From Proteiniphilum acetatigenes DSM 18083 (GTDB lineage: Bacteria > Bacteroidota > Bacteroidia > Bacteroidales > Dysgonomonadaceae), in the NCBI RefSeq assembly GCF_000380985.1, contig NZ_KB905703.1:1-64000 (forward strand): a stretch of DNA of 64,000 nt, in the 5' to 3' direction. Position 1 is the first letter of the stretch, and every line of letters starts with the position of its first letter. The notes beneath the pieces are model-generated. The model did not search any database. It worked only from the letters and a program-made list of their open reading frames with translations, and was not told where the DNA came from. The position numbers were made by a program, and so were the translations under genes. Shown in pieces: positions 35,485-46,000 of the stretch.

Positions 35485-36708
35485 ATGAGTTTAGAAAATA
35501 TACATAAGGCCAGTGAGATCATCAAAAAGCTTCAGGGCCAACGCAGGGAAAAGAGTGTCAAATTCAGGGAAACATGGTATAAGACAATCGAAGCCTCTCC
35601 GGTTAAAAAGAGACGCATGCCCGAGGATTTCAAAGATAGCTCCTATCTCTACATCCGTTCCTATGAAGGCGATAACGGCTACAGGCCAGGTGCGAATGTA
35701 GCATACTGGAGATCGCCCGATGTAATGGTTTCGCCTGTCTCTTCATTGAACTCTTATACTACGGAATTGAATGCCGGCACATTGTACAATATCAAATGCC
35801 TGGTACACAATAAAGGTGATTTAAACGTACCTTCTGCCAAAGTCGAATTTTATTTAGTGACGCCAAGTCTGGGTTTTGATACTCGTTTTGGGAAAAAACT
35901 GGGTCTTGCTTCTACCTGGGTCAATTGCTACAGCTCGTCTGAAGTAAACATCCGGTATCTGGTGGAACCGTCTGATGCAGGTCATAAATGTCTGTTTGCA
36001 AGGGTGTTCTCTTTTTCCCCGCTCGATATCCCGCTTCATGATACCTTGCTCGACCCTGTGCAGGACAGGCGTATCGGACAGAAAAACCTGAATATTGCAG
36101 GCCAGGCAACGCAGATGAACCTGAATATCCTACACATGCCTCAGGCCCAATTGACAGTAAAATTCGTTCCGTTGACCAGGGAGGCAGTTTTAGCAATACG
36201 TCATCCTGTTGCTGCGGATTTTAGGATTATCGATAAACCAAGGGAAAAGGCTGAGTTCAGATTGAATTTTGCAAAGAAAGCGGAGCCGGATATAATTGGC
36301 GTAAAGTTACCCAAGCGTCTGACGAGTTTGAGTAATCGGTTGGGAGAAATCAAAAGAGGAATTGATCTGAAAATAATTCAACCGGGTAAAATTGAATACA
36401 AAGACGCTGCTTTTCATTTTGAGTTCAATCAGGAAGGCAAATATAATCTGAAAGAGCAAAAAAGGATTGAGGATGAGATGAAGAGAATACATAAAATGAT
36501 TCAATCAGGTGAAAGAAAAGCATCAGATTTCAAAAAAGAGATTGACGAATATCGTCAAATGAACCTTGAAAGACGAATGACATTGCTATCGGTGGACATT
36601 CCCAACATAGGATTGCAGAAAGGTGAATTGGCCGGGTATGATGTTGTTGCCATCAACAATATAAATGGGGAAATCTTTGGTGGTATCACACTGCTGGTAC
36701 ATGGTTAA
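35485..36708 (+). CDS. Unknown Tc-locus protein with CARDB-like domain
   Basis: A 407-residue protein I cannot assign to a named family. After a basic N-terminus, residues about 50-80 read YLYIRSYEGDNGYRPG and VAYWRSPDVMVSP, a motif seen before Ig-like domains of secreted proteins. Residues about 92-215 look like a CARDB/Ig-type beta sandwich (LNAGTLYNIKCLVHNKGDLN, SAKVEFYLVTPS). Residues about 315-370 are rich in Lys and Glu and probably helical or coiled. A short beta-rich tail ends the protein (GEIFGGITLLVHG). There is no signal peptide. It lies between the phospholipase-like gene (16 bases) and the TcA gene (40 bases), so a structural or chaperone-like role in toxin assembly, or a binding role, is a guess from context. 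Confidence 0.6.
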   Translation: MSLENIHKASEIIKKLQGQRREKSVKFRETWYKTIEASPVKKRRMPEDFKDSSYLYIRSYEGDNGYRPGANVAYWRSPDVMVSPVSSLNSYTTELNAGTLYNIKCLVHNKGDLNVPSAKVEFYLVTPSLGFDTRFGKKLGLASTWVNCYSSSEVNIRYLVEPSDAGHKCLFARVFSFSPLDIPLHDTLLDPVQDRRIGQKNLNIAGQATQMNLNILHMPQAQLTVKFVPLTREAVLAIRHPVAADFRIIDKPREKAEFRLNFAKKAEPDIIGVKLPKRLTSLSNRLGEIKRGIDLKIIQPGKIEYKDAAFHFEFNQEGKYNLKEQKRIEDEMKRIHKMIQSGERKASDFKKEIDEYRQMNLERRMTLLSVDIPNIGLQKGELAGYDVVAINNINGEIFGGITLLVHG

Positions 36709-36748
36709 TAATGGTATATCAATAAACTGAAAATTAAAAAACAAAAAT

Positions 36749-39700
36749 ATGAAACCGGGTAATGATAATTCGCATATCGTAAGGGGAACAATAACCGATA
36801 ATAGGGGAGTGCCTCTTTCAGGTTATGCTGCGGAACTATTTATTCTCACTATCGTGAATGGCGCTTCCGCGGGCAAAACAATTTCAGGTAAAAACGGGGA
36901 GTATGCTATCTCTTACAAAGTTGACGATAGGAACAATAATCCGGATATCGAAGTGCGGGTTTACGAAAAAAACGCACGGAAAGAGATCGGGAGATCTGCC
37001 ATTCAATTCAATGCATCAGGTGATGAGACCCTGAACATCATTGTATCTAACGATGAAATTAAAAAAGAAACAGAATTCGGTTTGGCTTTAAATGAAATCA
37101 AACCCCATTTGGGTCAATTGAATTTAACTGAATTAAAAGAAGATGATAAAAACCGGAATATTTCGTATTTGTCAAACAAAACAGGGTGGGATGCAAGAAT
37201 AACGGCAATGCTTGCCAGTTCAGCTAAATTGAGTGATAGTTTAAAAATTGATTCCTCCCATATATATGCCCTATTACGGGCAGGTGTACCGGGAACTGAA
37301 GAGGCTATTAAATCCGTTTCTTCCAAAGATGCGGAAGCTGCGATAAAAAATGCCATTGAAAAAAATATAATCCCGTCAACCGGTAATATCCGGGAAACTA
37401 TTGGAACATTGGAGACATTATCAATTAATCAGATTCTTAATAACAAACTGCCATCATCCGTTTCTTCAATGAATGAAATGTTGGATATAAGAAAACTGGA
37501 CATCCAACAAAAAACTATTTTTGCTCAAATACAAAAAGAAGCAGGCAATGACCCTGGAAAATTATGGAATTCCCTTTCTGAACAAGGATTTGATACCGAT
37601 ACTATTGCAGCTTTACAATTAGACGGCAAACTGGGTTATCTCACAGGACAGAACGTGCCGCTTATCAGGAGGGTATACGACAAATTCAATATCAAAACAG
37701 ATGTTGAGCTGGCAACCAGCGGATTATACAAAGTCGACGAATGGAAAAATTTGATTGGAAATGACTTGCCCCAGGGAATTACAGCGGATGAATATGCCCG
37801 GCATCTTGCTTTTCAGGTGAAAATCGGATATCCTACGGCAGTAGCAGGTGAAATGATAAAAAGAAAAGAAATTGACCTCGGGGCCAATGCACCCACAGAT
37901 GAACTCTATCAGTTTTTCAGCAGCAATCAGACCAAAAATCTTATTGGAAGCCAACCGGTGAAAAATTGGGACGGATTCGATCAGTTAACTACTCCGGCAA
38001 AAGCTTCTGCTAAAATCATGGAAAGGATGTTTCAGATGAGTCCTTCGGATGAATCAATGGTCGCTTTGAGTAAGTCAGGGCTATCTTCGGCATACCTGAT
38101 AGCCGGTTATACAAAAAATGAATTCTTACAAGCCTATGGTGGAAATTTCCCCAATACCGTGGAAGCCGAAATGACGTATAACAAAGCTGTCGAAATAAAC
38201 AATGCTTCCATTAGTATTGCTACCGGCTATATTACGGCTCATACCATGCCCAACGTTTATTCCATTACCGGCAAGTCAGAGAAAGTACAAAACGAAACCA
38301 TTGCTTATCCCACTCTTGAAGAACTACTGGGCAATATGGATTATTGTGCCTGCGATCATTGCAATTCAGTGCTCAGCCCTGCAGCTTATTTAGTTGAATT
38401 GCTCCATTTTATTGACCTGGAAAAAATCCCGCATGAAAAAGAAAATCCCATTGATGAATTGTTGAAGCGAAGACCCGATATACAACATATTCAGCTTTCT
38501 TGTGAGAACACCAATATGTCTCTTCCCTATATTGACCTGGTGAACGAAATATTGGAACATTATATTCTTCATGGCGATCTGAAGGATTTGACAGGGCATG
38601 ATATAACAGAAGATATAACCCAATCGGAATTGCTTGCCGAACCCCAGTTTGTGGAAAAAACCGTGTATGATGAGTTGAAATCGAAAGTATTTCCTTATAA
38701 TCTTCCCTTTCATCAACCGCTTGAAACCCTGCGGAGAATATGTAAAATCTGGGATACAAGCCTGGAAGAAATGTTGTCAGTTTTTTCAGCACCATTGCCT
38801 TCAAGGAAGGAGGCCCTTAGCTTTAGTGACGATGAATACAAAACCATTACGGATAGTAACTTTAAAAAATTACCGGAATATTTCGGTGAACCTGATGGTA
38901 GCACAATTGCTCAATTGAACGCAGCTATTGCCAATGGAAAAGCCTTTTGTCGCAGGACCGGTATCAGTTATGATGACCTGACGGCCTTGCTAAAAACCAA
39001 TTTTATAAATCCGGGAGTAAGGATCATTCCATTATTTCAAAAATTACAGATCAATTTTACCGACCTGAATGAATTTTATAACGGCACATTGTCCGGTGCA
39101 TCATTGGATGCCATGATCCCGCCTGAAATATCGCCGGATGATTATGAAGGTGATATAAAACAATGGCTTAACAAGAATAAGAATTTGATTATGGGGCTGA
39201 TTACTCTTACAGATACAGTAAGCGGTTCTGTAGAGTGTGATTTTGCTAAAGTAGAATTGAGATACGTACTTCCGGAGAATGCTGGTAATCAGTTGACTGA
39301 ACTTTCGTATCATAAGTTTCACCGGTTTATAAGACTGCTGCGTAAAACAGGATGGAGTATCAGGACTTTGGACAGTGTCATATCCACTTTGAGTCCGGTT
39401 CCTTCAGGACAAATTGTTATTGACAATATTGATCCGGTTTTTGTAACATTGTTCAACAGGATTGCGAATTTTAAAAAAATCGCAGATCATCTCTCCTATT
39501 CCGAAAAAAAATTCGAAGAATTGTTGCTCATTCTGAACAGTGCCAACCTGCAGGAATTACGTATCCAACAGTGTGCAAAAATCACAAAATTGAGTGTGCC
39601 CGAATTGACAGAATTAAGTGCGATAACCGGAATAGATCCGCTTGCCGATGATATGGAAACCGATGAACCGTCACTCATGAAATTTATTCTGATCGCACAG

Positions 39701-42700
39701 CAATTAAAAGCCAATTCCTTGAAAGTGGCAGACCTTTCCTATATTTTGCATCATGTGGATTTGACCGGTAAACTTACAGTCTCAGAGGAAACAGAACTTA
39801 AGAATGTGAAAATTTTGCGTGAAACGCTGAACAGTGTGGAAAAGGAGTACAGCATTGCTCCTGATAATGCAGATTTCAATTTTGCAAGGAGTAAAATGTC
39901 TTTGGTGTATGATGCAAGCATCACTGACTATTTCTTTGGATTGCTTCTGGGGACAAACACCTATAGCGAATCTTTCGTGACAAGTGAAGAAGTGTTACCG
40001 AAAAAAATAACTGATGCCGACACCCGGATAGGATTTGATCCATTTAAAAAGGAACTTACATACACCGGGGTTTTATCCAACACTGCCAAAACTTTACTGG
40101 AGAATACCGCAGACTCACTTGGATTGGCCGATATGGAAATTATTGGCACACAACCAGACCTGGATGCTTTTATCTCAGATTTCAAGGCTGCTGTTGATTT
40201 GTTATTCGTAATCAGCAATGCAGCACTGATCGACTTTACCGCAAATTATCCGGAACTGAAAAATATTTACGATCAGGTTGTCGCCGAATCTACACCTGCG
40301 TTACAAACAAAGAAACTGACAGATCTGATTTTGCCGGAGTTGAAGTCGAAACTGAAAAACAATGGTTTAAAGCAGGTTTTGATAACTGTCCTGAAATCTG
40401 ATGCGGATACAGTGAATGTACTGACTGCCCAAAAAGAAACTATCCGGTCGGCATCTGATGCCTCCGAATCAGTGATAAATGATTTTTTACAGTTGGAAAA
40501 TATTCCGGTATTCAATCAAAACACCACTCATAGTTTTTATATAGATGTGCCCGCAACGGATGAATATCTCTTTTACGTCTCTGCTGCGCAGGATACAGTC
40601 ATTTCACTCACGATAAATGAACAGCCGGTAATCACCAATATTACTGTCGGTGAATCAAGGGAGATAAAAAACGTATTGCCTCTGTCATTGAAAACAGGGA
40701 TATTGCACAAAGTTACAATGACAATTGCGTCGTTGCCCGCGGCTGAAACTGTGAATTTATTATGGCGTACCAAGGCTATGGAGAAATCTGCCATACCGGC
40801 CATGGCAGTATATGCAAAAGAAAATGTTGATTTTGCCAGGGAATCGCTTATCCGGTTATCCAAGGCCTCCCAACTGCAAAAACTCTTTGGTCTTACTCCT
40901 GCCGAATTGAATTATTTTGCTTCGGCAAATGAAGAAACAAAGAATTTCCTGAATGAATTGGACACGGACGGCAGCATCAACAACGCAGATCTAAAAACCT
41001 TATGGGGAAAAATAAATCTGCTTGTCAATTTCAAACAGATGAAAGATGAAAATGAACCTGAAGACAATATATGGCTACAGGTATTACAAAATCCTGATGT
41101 AAAGAACAGCCAGAATAAATTGTTACTCGAATATTTCAATTTGTGGAATGAGGCAGATCTTACAGGGGTACTGCAACACTTTGGATTGATCCGCAGCGAC
41201 CTTTCAAAATTGAGTCTGCTGAAAAAAGTGGTTGATGCCATGGCTTTGTTGAGCAACATCTATTATCCTGCTTCAGATGTACTTTCATGGATTACAAACA
41301 ATCCCTCTTATGATTTGATCGCCGGCATAAAGGTAACAATAAAGCAAAAAGTGACTGAAGCAATCTGGCTCGAAACCATGCAGACTGTCAGTGACCCCGT
41401 GAGGAATTTATTGAGGGATGCTTTGGTGAGTTATGTCTTACAATACAGAAAACCATCGCCTGAAATTGTCACTTCCGATAAACTGTATGAATATTTTCTG
41501 ATTGATGTGGAGATGGATGCCTGTATGAAAACTTCCCGGATAAGGATGGCGCTTTCAACCTTGCAGTTATTTATTCAACGTTGCATGATGAATCTTGAAC
41601 CCGATGTGTCTCCCGATTCCATACGGGCTGAGCAATGGGCATGGATGAAGCGCTACCGTTTGTGGGAAGCAAACAGAAAAGTATTCCTCTATCCGGAGAA
41701 TTGGCTTGAACCCGAATTGAGGGACAATAAATCTCCCTTATTTAAAGAGCTGGAAGGAGAATTACTGCAGGCAGAAGTTACCGACGAGTCAGCAGAGCTC
41801 GCATTCCTGAATTATCTGAAAAAATTGGATGATATTGCCAAACTGGAAATCGTCGGTATGTATCTGGATGAGAATGAAAAAGGGAATCAGTTCGATGATG
41901 TTCTACACGTGATAGGACGCACCAACGGCAACACAAGACAATACTATTATCGCCGTTATGAGTATGGCTATTGGACACCCTGGGAAAAGATAAACCTCAA
42001 TATAGAAGGCGATCATATTTTCCCGGTTGTGTGGAAAAAGAGGCTGCTCCTCTTCTGGTTGAATATCCTTGAAAAACCTGTTGAACGGAACACCGGTTCT
42101 TCTCCAAAAGCAATCTCCGAAAAGCCATGGACAGACCAAAAAAGGATAAATGTGGAGATCAATATGTGTTGGGGGGAATACTTTAAAGGTAAGTGGACAT
42201 CACCAAAATCGACCGAGCTCAAACGACCGGTTGTAATACCAAATATCCAATCGTTCGACAGCCGCACACTATCGCTCTATGGAAGAAAAGACAGGGTTGA
42301 AAATCCGGCCGGTAGGTTCAGGGAACGCCTGGATTTCTATCTGATATATTATGGTACAGGAAGTATGCACAGGATACTATATACATCAAAGAATGCTCCT
42401 CCTTATGTAGAGAAACTAAATACTTTGGTGAATATTAATCAACTGGTAGAGAATGAATACATCACATTCCTTGAATCATACATGGCGCTGAATACACAGA
42501 ATTATTTTACACAGATGCTTATTCCATCCAGCGTGTTTAAGACAAGAGTGAAACAACCCGCCGGCGCCACAACCAATTATGTGACCGAAACCATTTTTTC
42601 CAAAAAGGATGTTTTGCAGCCCGGCCTTTCAATTACTCCCTTGCGGCATCCGACAGAAAATCAGTTTGAAGCGCCATTTTCTTACGCAGATGAACACAGT

Positions 42701-43021
42701 ACCTTTTTTGTACAGCCGGATGAGAAAGTATACAGGAGACTCCCCGAAATTGATAGTTACTTCCCATGGGTTGAATTGCCACTTTTAGAGGTAAATATTC
42801 CTGAATTGGTGGACAAACCAATACCCGGCTGGCCTCCGGTAATGGAAGATGTGATCAGGTTTGACGAAATAGTGAATCCTTCCGATCCATGGAATCAGGT
42901 AATAGGGCAGGTAGATTTCAATACTAACTACAATAAGATTCTTGTAACAAACGAGCCTTATCTCTTCGAGGGTAAGGTGATTAACACAAGAGGACCTGTG
43001 AATAAATTGATAAACAAATAG
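36749..43021 (+). CDS. Tc toxin TcA subunit, N-terminal part (split TcA1)
   Basis: A 2090-residue protein corresponding to the N-terminal two thirds of TcA, the pentameric pore-forming translocator. It begins with an Ig/CnaB-like domain (residues about 8-95, IVRGTITDNRGVPLSGYA), not usual for TcA. About 130-210 resembles the VRP1 helical shell region (LSNKTGWDARITAMLA). YCACDHCNSVLSPAAYLVEL with C533, C535 and C538 is a well-known TcA signature. Near residue 1632, MKRYRLWEANRKVFLYPEN and then IGRTNGNTRQYYYRRYEYG mark the neuraminidase-like/ABC-toxin region. The channel and TcB-binding part are missing here but are encoded by the next gene 19 bases downstream. Split TcA proteins are known, for example YenA1/YenA2 of Yersinia entomophaga. 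The stop is clean, with no sign of a frameshift. Confidence 0.88.
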   Translation: MKPGNDNSHIVRGTITDNRGVPLSGYAAELFILTIVNGASAGKTISGKNGEYAISYKVDDRNNNPDIEVRVYEKNARKEIGRSAIQFNASGDETLNIIVSNDEIKKETEFGLALNEIKPHLGQLNLTELKEDDKNRNISYLSNKTGWDARITAMLASSAKLSDSLKIDSSHIYALLRAGVPGTEEAIKSVSSKDAEAAIKNAIEKNIIPSTGNIRETIGTLETLSINQILNNKLPSSVSSMNEMLDIRKLDIQQKTIFAQIQKEAGNDPGKLWNSLSEQGFDTDTIAALQLDGKLGYLTGQNVPLIRRVYDKFNIKTDVELATSGLYKVDEWKNLIGNDLPQGITADEYARHLAFQVKIGYPTAVAGEMIKRKEIDLGANAPTDELYQFFSSNQTKNLIGSQPVKNWDGFDQLTTPAKASAKIMERMFQMSPSDESMVALSKSGLSSAYLIAGYTKNEFLQAYGGNFPNTVEAEMTYNKAVEINNASISIATGYITAHTMPNVYSITGKSEKVQNETIAYPTLEELLGNMDYCACDHCNSVLSPAAYLVELLHFIDLEKIPHEKENPIDELLKRRPDIQHIQLSCENTNMSLPYIDLVNEILEHYILHGDLKDLTGHDITEDITQSELLAEPQFVEKTVYDELKSKVFPYNLPFHQPLETLRRICKIWDTSLEEMLSVFSAPLPSRKEALSFSDDEYKTITDSNFKKLPEYFGEPDGSTIAQLNAAIANGKAFCRRTGISYDDLTALLKTNFINPGVRIIPLFQKLQINFTDLNEFYNGTLSGASLDAMIPPEISPDDYEGDIKQWLNKNKNLIMGLITLTDTVSGSVECDFAKVELRYVLPENAGNQLTELSYHKFHRFIRLLRKTGWSIRTLDSVISTLSPVPSGQIVIDNIDPVFVTLFNRIANFKKIADHLSYSEKKFEELLLILNSANLQELRIQQCAKITKLSVPELTELSAITGIDPLADDMETDEPSLMKFILIAQQLKANSLKVADLSYILHHVDLTGKLTVSEETELKNVKILRETLNSVEKEYSIAPDNADFNFARSKMSLVYDASITDYFFGLLLGTNTYSESFVTSEEVLPKKITDADTRIGFDPFKKELTYTGVLSNTAKTLLENTADSLGLADMEIIGTQPDLDAFISDFKAAVDLLFVISNAALIDFTANYPELKNIYDQVVAESTPALQTKKLTDLILPELKSKLKNNGLKQVLITVLKSDADTVNVLTAQKETIRSASDASESVINDFLQLENIPVFNQNTTHSFYIDVPATDEYLFYVSAAQDTVISLTINEQPVITNITVGESREIKNVLPLSLKTGILHKVTMTIASLPAAETVNLLWRTKAMEKSAIPAMAVYAKENVDFARESLIRLSKASQLQKLFGLTPAELNYFASANEETKNFLNELDTDGSINNADLKTLWGKINLLVNFKQMKDENEPEDNIWLQVLQNPDVKNSQNKLLLEYFNLWNEADLTGVLQHFGLIRSDLSKLSLLKKVVDAMALLSNIYYPASDVLSWITNNPSYDLIAGIKVTIKQKVTEAIWLETMQTVSDPVRNLLRDALVSYVLQYRKPSPEIVTSDKLYEYFLIDVEMDACMKTSRIRMALSTLQLFIQRCMMNLEPDVSPDSIRAEQWAWMKRYRLWEANRKVFLYPENWLEPELRDNKSPLFKELEGELLQAEVTDESAELAFLNYLKKLDDIAKLEIVGMYLDENEKGNQFDDVLHVIGRTNGNTRQYYYRRYEYGYWTPWEKINLNIEGDHIFPVVWKKRLLLFWLNILEKPVERNTGSSPKAISEKPWTDQKRINVEINMCWGEYFKGKWTSPKSTELKRPVVIPNIQSFDSRTLSLYGRKDRVENPAGRFRERLDFYLIYYGTGSMHRILYTSKNAPPYVEKLNTLVNINQLVENEYITFLESYMALNTQNYFTQMLIPSSVFKTRVKQPAGATTNYVTETIFSKKDVLQPGLSITPLRHPTENQFEAPFSYADEHSTFFVQPDEKVYRRLPEIDSYFPWVELPLLEVNIPELVDKPIPGWPPVMEDVIRFDEIVNPSDPWNQVIGQVDFNTNYNKILVTNEPYLFEGKVINTRGPVNKLINK

Positions 43022-43040
43022 TTTTATAAGCATTTAAAAG

Positions 43041-46000
43041 TTGAATGTCATGATAGCAAATAATAATTTTCATTATCAGTCAGAACTAATGCTAAATAAT
43101 AATCTGATGGTTGACAAAGGATTATTATGGTTATATTATAATAATGCACGAAAAGTGCACTATACACTTTCCCCGCATTATCACCCTTATACCGATGAAC
43201 TGATTGAAACGCTTAACAGGGACGGTTTACCGGCATTATTGGATGCAAAATATCATAAGAGCCTCGAACGAACGTTGACTGACTGGTATATTCCGGGAGC
43301 TTATGCTATGTCGCCATTTCCGAAAGAGAATATTGATGTCACCGATGACGGACCGTATGCCGTTTATAACTGGGAGCTTTTCTTTCATGCTCCCCTTACG
43401 GTTGCTGTCCATCTTAGCAAAAATCAGCGTTTTGCGGAGGCACAAAAGTGGTTTCATTTTATTTTTGATCCGACATGTACCGACAGCAGTGTCGATGCAC
43501 CGCAACGGTTTTGGAAATTCCTCCGTTTCAGGGAAGAAACAAAGGCTGAGTTTATTCAGGAAATGCTGACAGAGCTTGCGAAAAACGAAGACAATGAATT
43601 GAAGCAGCGTATGGAGAAAAGCATCCAGGCCTGGCGGGACAAGCCCTTTCAGCCGCATGTTATTGCCCGTACCCGCTACCTTGCCTATCAGCTGAATGTG
43701 GTGATGAAATATCTGGATAACCTTATTGCCTGGGGCGACAACCTGTTCAGGCAGGATACCATTGAGACACTCAATGAAGCTACGCAGGTATATGTGCTTG
43801 CAGCCGCCGTTTTAGGTCCGAAACCACAAAAAATTCCGCCTCGCGGAAAAAGGATTCCAAAAACTTATAAACAATTGAAAGATACCGGTATTGATGCGTT
43901 TGGCAATGCATTGATAGAAATAGAAAACGATTTTCCGTTTAACACAAATCCCACTTCCACCACTAAGGCAACTGAGGGAGGAACTTCAGCACTGTTTGGT
44001 ATTGGCCGATCTTTATACTTTTGCATTCCGCAAAATGATCAATTACTTGCGTATTGGGACACTGTGGCCGACCGTCTGTTCAAGATCAGGCATTGCATGA
44101 ATATTGAAGGTGTTGTCCGCCAATTGCCGTTATTCGATCCGCCCATTGATCCCGGCATGCTGGTGAAGGCTGTCGCTGCCGGTATTGATATAGGGAGCAT
44201 TGTCAACAATATCAATCAGTCCATATCTGCTGTACGCGGACCGCTACTGCTGCAGAAAGCGATGGAAATATGTGCTGAAGTGAAATCGTTGGGAAATGCT
44301 TTGCTTTCCGCGCTTGAGAAAAAGGATGCGGAACATATTGCCCTGATGCGGCAGCAACATGAATTAAACATTTCAAAACTGGTGCAGGATATAAAATTCC
44401 TGCAGTGGAAAGAATCAGAAGCCGCCACTGAGTCGTTGCTGAAAAGCAGGGCCGTCGCTTTTGAAAGATACCGGCATTACAAGAGAATATTGGGAAGCAG
44501 TGATTCGGATATCGATAAATTAAAAACCATTGATCTTGCAAGGCAGGAGCTGAATGAGGAAAACTTTGACGAAGTATATGCACAGTTCATTGGGGAATAT
44601 GCAGGAGAACTAAGCCAGGAGGATTACAGGAAAGAAACATCTGTCGGCGGCTTAATGGAATTTGCAGGAAATATGGTTACCGGAATTTTGGGCGGTGAAT
44701 TGGGCAAAACCTTACCATTGAATAAAAATGAGAATGCAGAGTTGAATATTTTCCTGCCCAGCTATGATACCTTCAGTGCTCTTTCTTCTGCATTGAAGTT
44801 AATTTCACCGATTGTAGGCCTTATACCCCAGTTTGACGTGCACGGAACCCCATTAGGTGTCGGAGGGGCTGCTGAGTTTGGCGGGAAACAGTTAAAAGCG
44901 GCAGCTGACGGAGGTTCAGAAATTGCACAAAAAATCGCAACCGCATTTCTTACCAGCGCAGAGAGAGCTTCCAAAATGGGAGGCTATTACCGAAGGGCAG
45001 AGGATTACGTGCTTCAGGCAAACAGTGCCACTGCGGAACTTGTGCAATATGGCAGACAAATTATTTCATCCCTGATCCGTGAACAGATTACCAAAAAGGA
45101 ATATGAAAATCATATCAGACAAATTGAACAGTCGGAAGAGATGAACGCCTTTCTACAGGATAAATTTACCAATGAGGAGTTGTATAGTTGGATGCAAGGA
45201 GAAATTTCAAGGATTTATTTCTCTTGTTACCAATTTGCTTACGATATCGCAAAGAAAAGCGAACAGACAATGAAGTATGAATTGATGCGTCCTGAATTCA
45301 CTGACACCGATTTCATTCAATTCGGCTATTGGGACAGTGCAAGAAAAGGCTTGTTGTCGGGTGAATCGTTGTATCTGGATCTGAAACGGTTGGAAATGGC
45401 TTATCACGAAAACAACAAAAGGGAGTATGAAATTACAAAACACATATCAATACAACGTTTGGACCCAATGGCCCTGTTGAAATTAAAAGCTACCGGCACC
45501 TGTGAAATTGTAATTCCCGAATGGATATATGATTTGGACAGTCCCGGACAGTTTATGCGGCGCATCAAATCGGTAGCTGTTTCCATCCCCTGCATTACCG
45601 GCCCTTATACTACCGTCCATGCAAAGTTGACATTACTGCAGAGCAGTATCAGGATTTCATCATTGAAAGGGGACGACTACCAACGGTCAGGTTCGGAAGA
45701 CAATCGTTTCCGGGATTATAACGGCGCCATTCAATCCATTGTTACCAGCTCGGCACAAAACGACAGCGGCTTATTCGAAACCAATTTACGCGATGAGCGT
45801 TATTTGCCGTTTGAAGGGGCCGGGGCAATCAGCAGATGGAAAATCGAACTACCCAACGATATTCCCCAGTTTGATTTTGAATCCATCGCCGATGTTGTGT
45901 TGCATTTCCGCTATACATGCCGGGAAGCCGGTCATCTGGCAAAGGATGCGACAACCTGGATTAAAGAGGAGATTTTATCTGATCCGGAAAAAGGGTTGCT

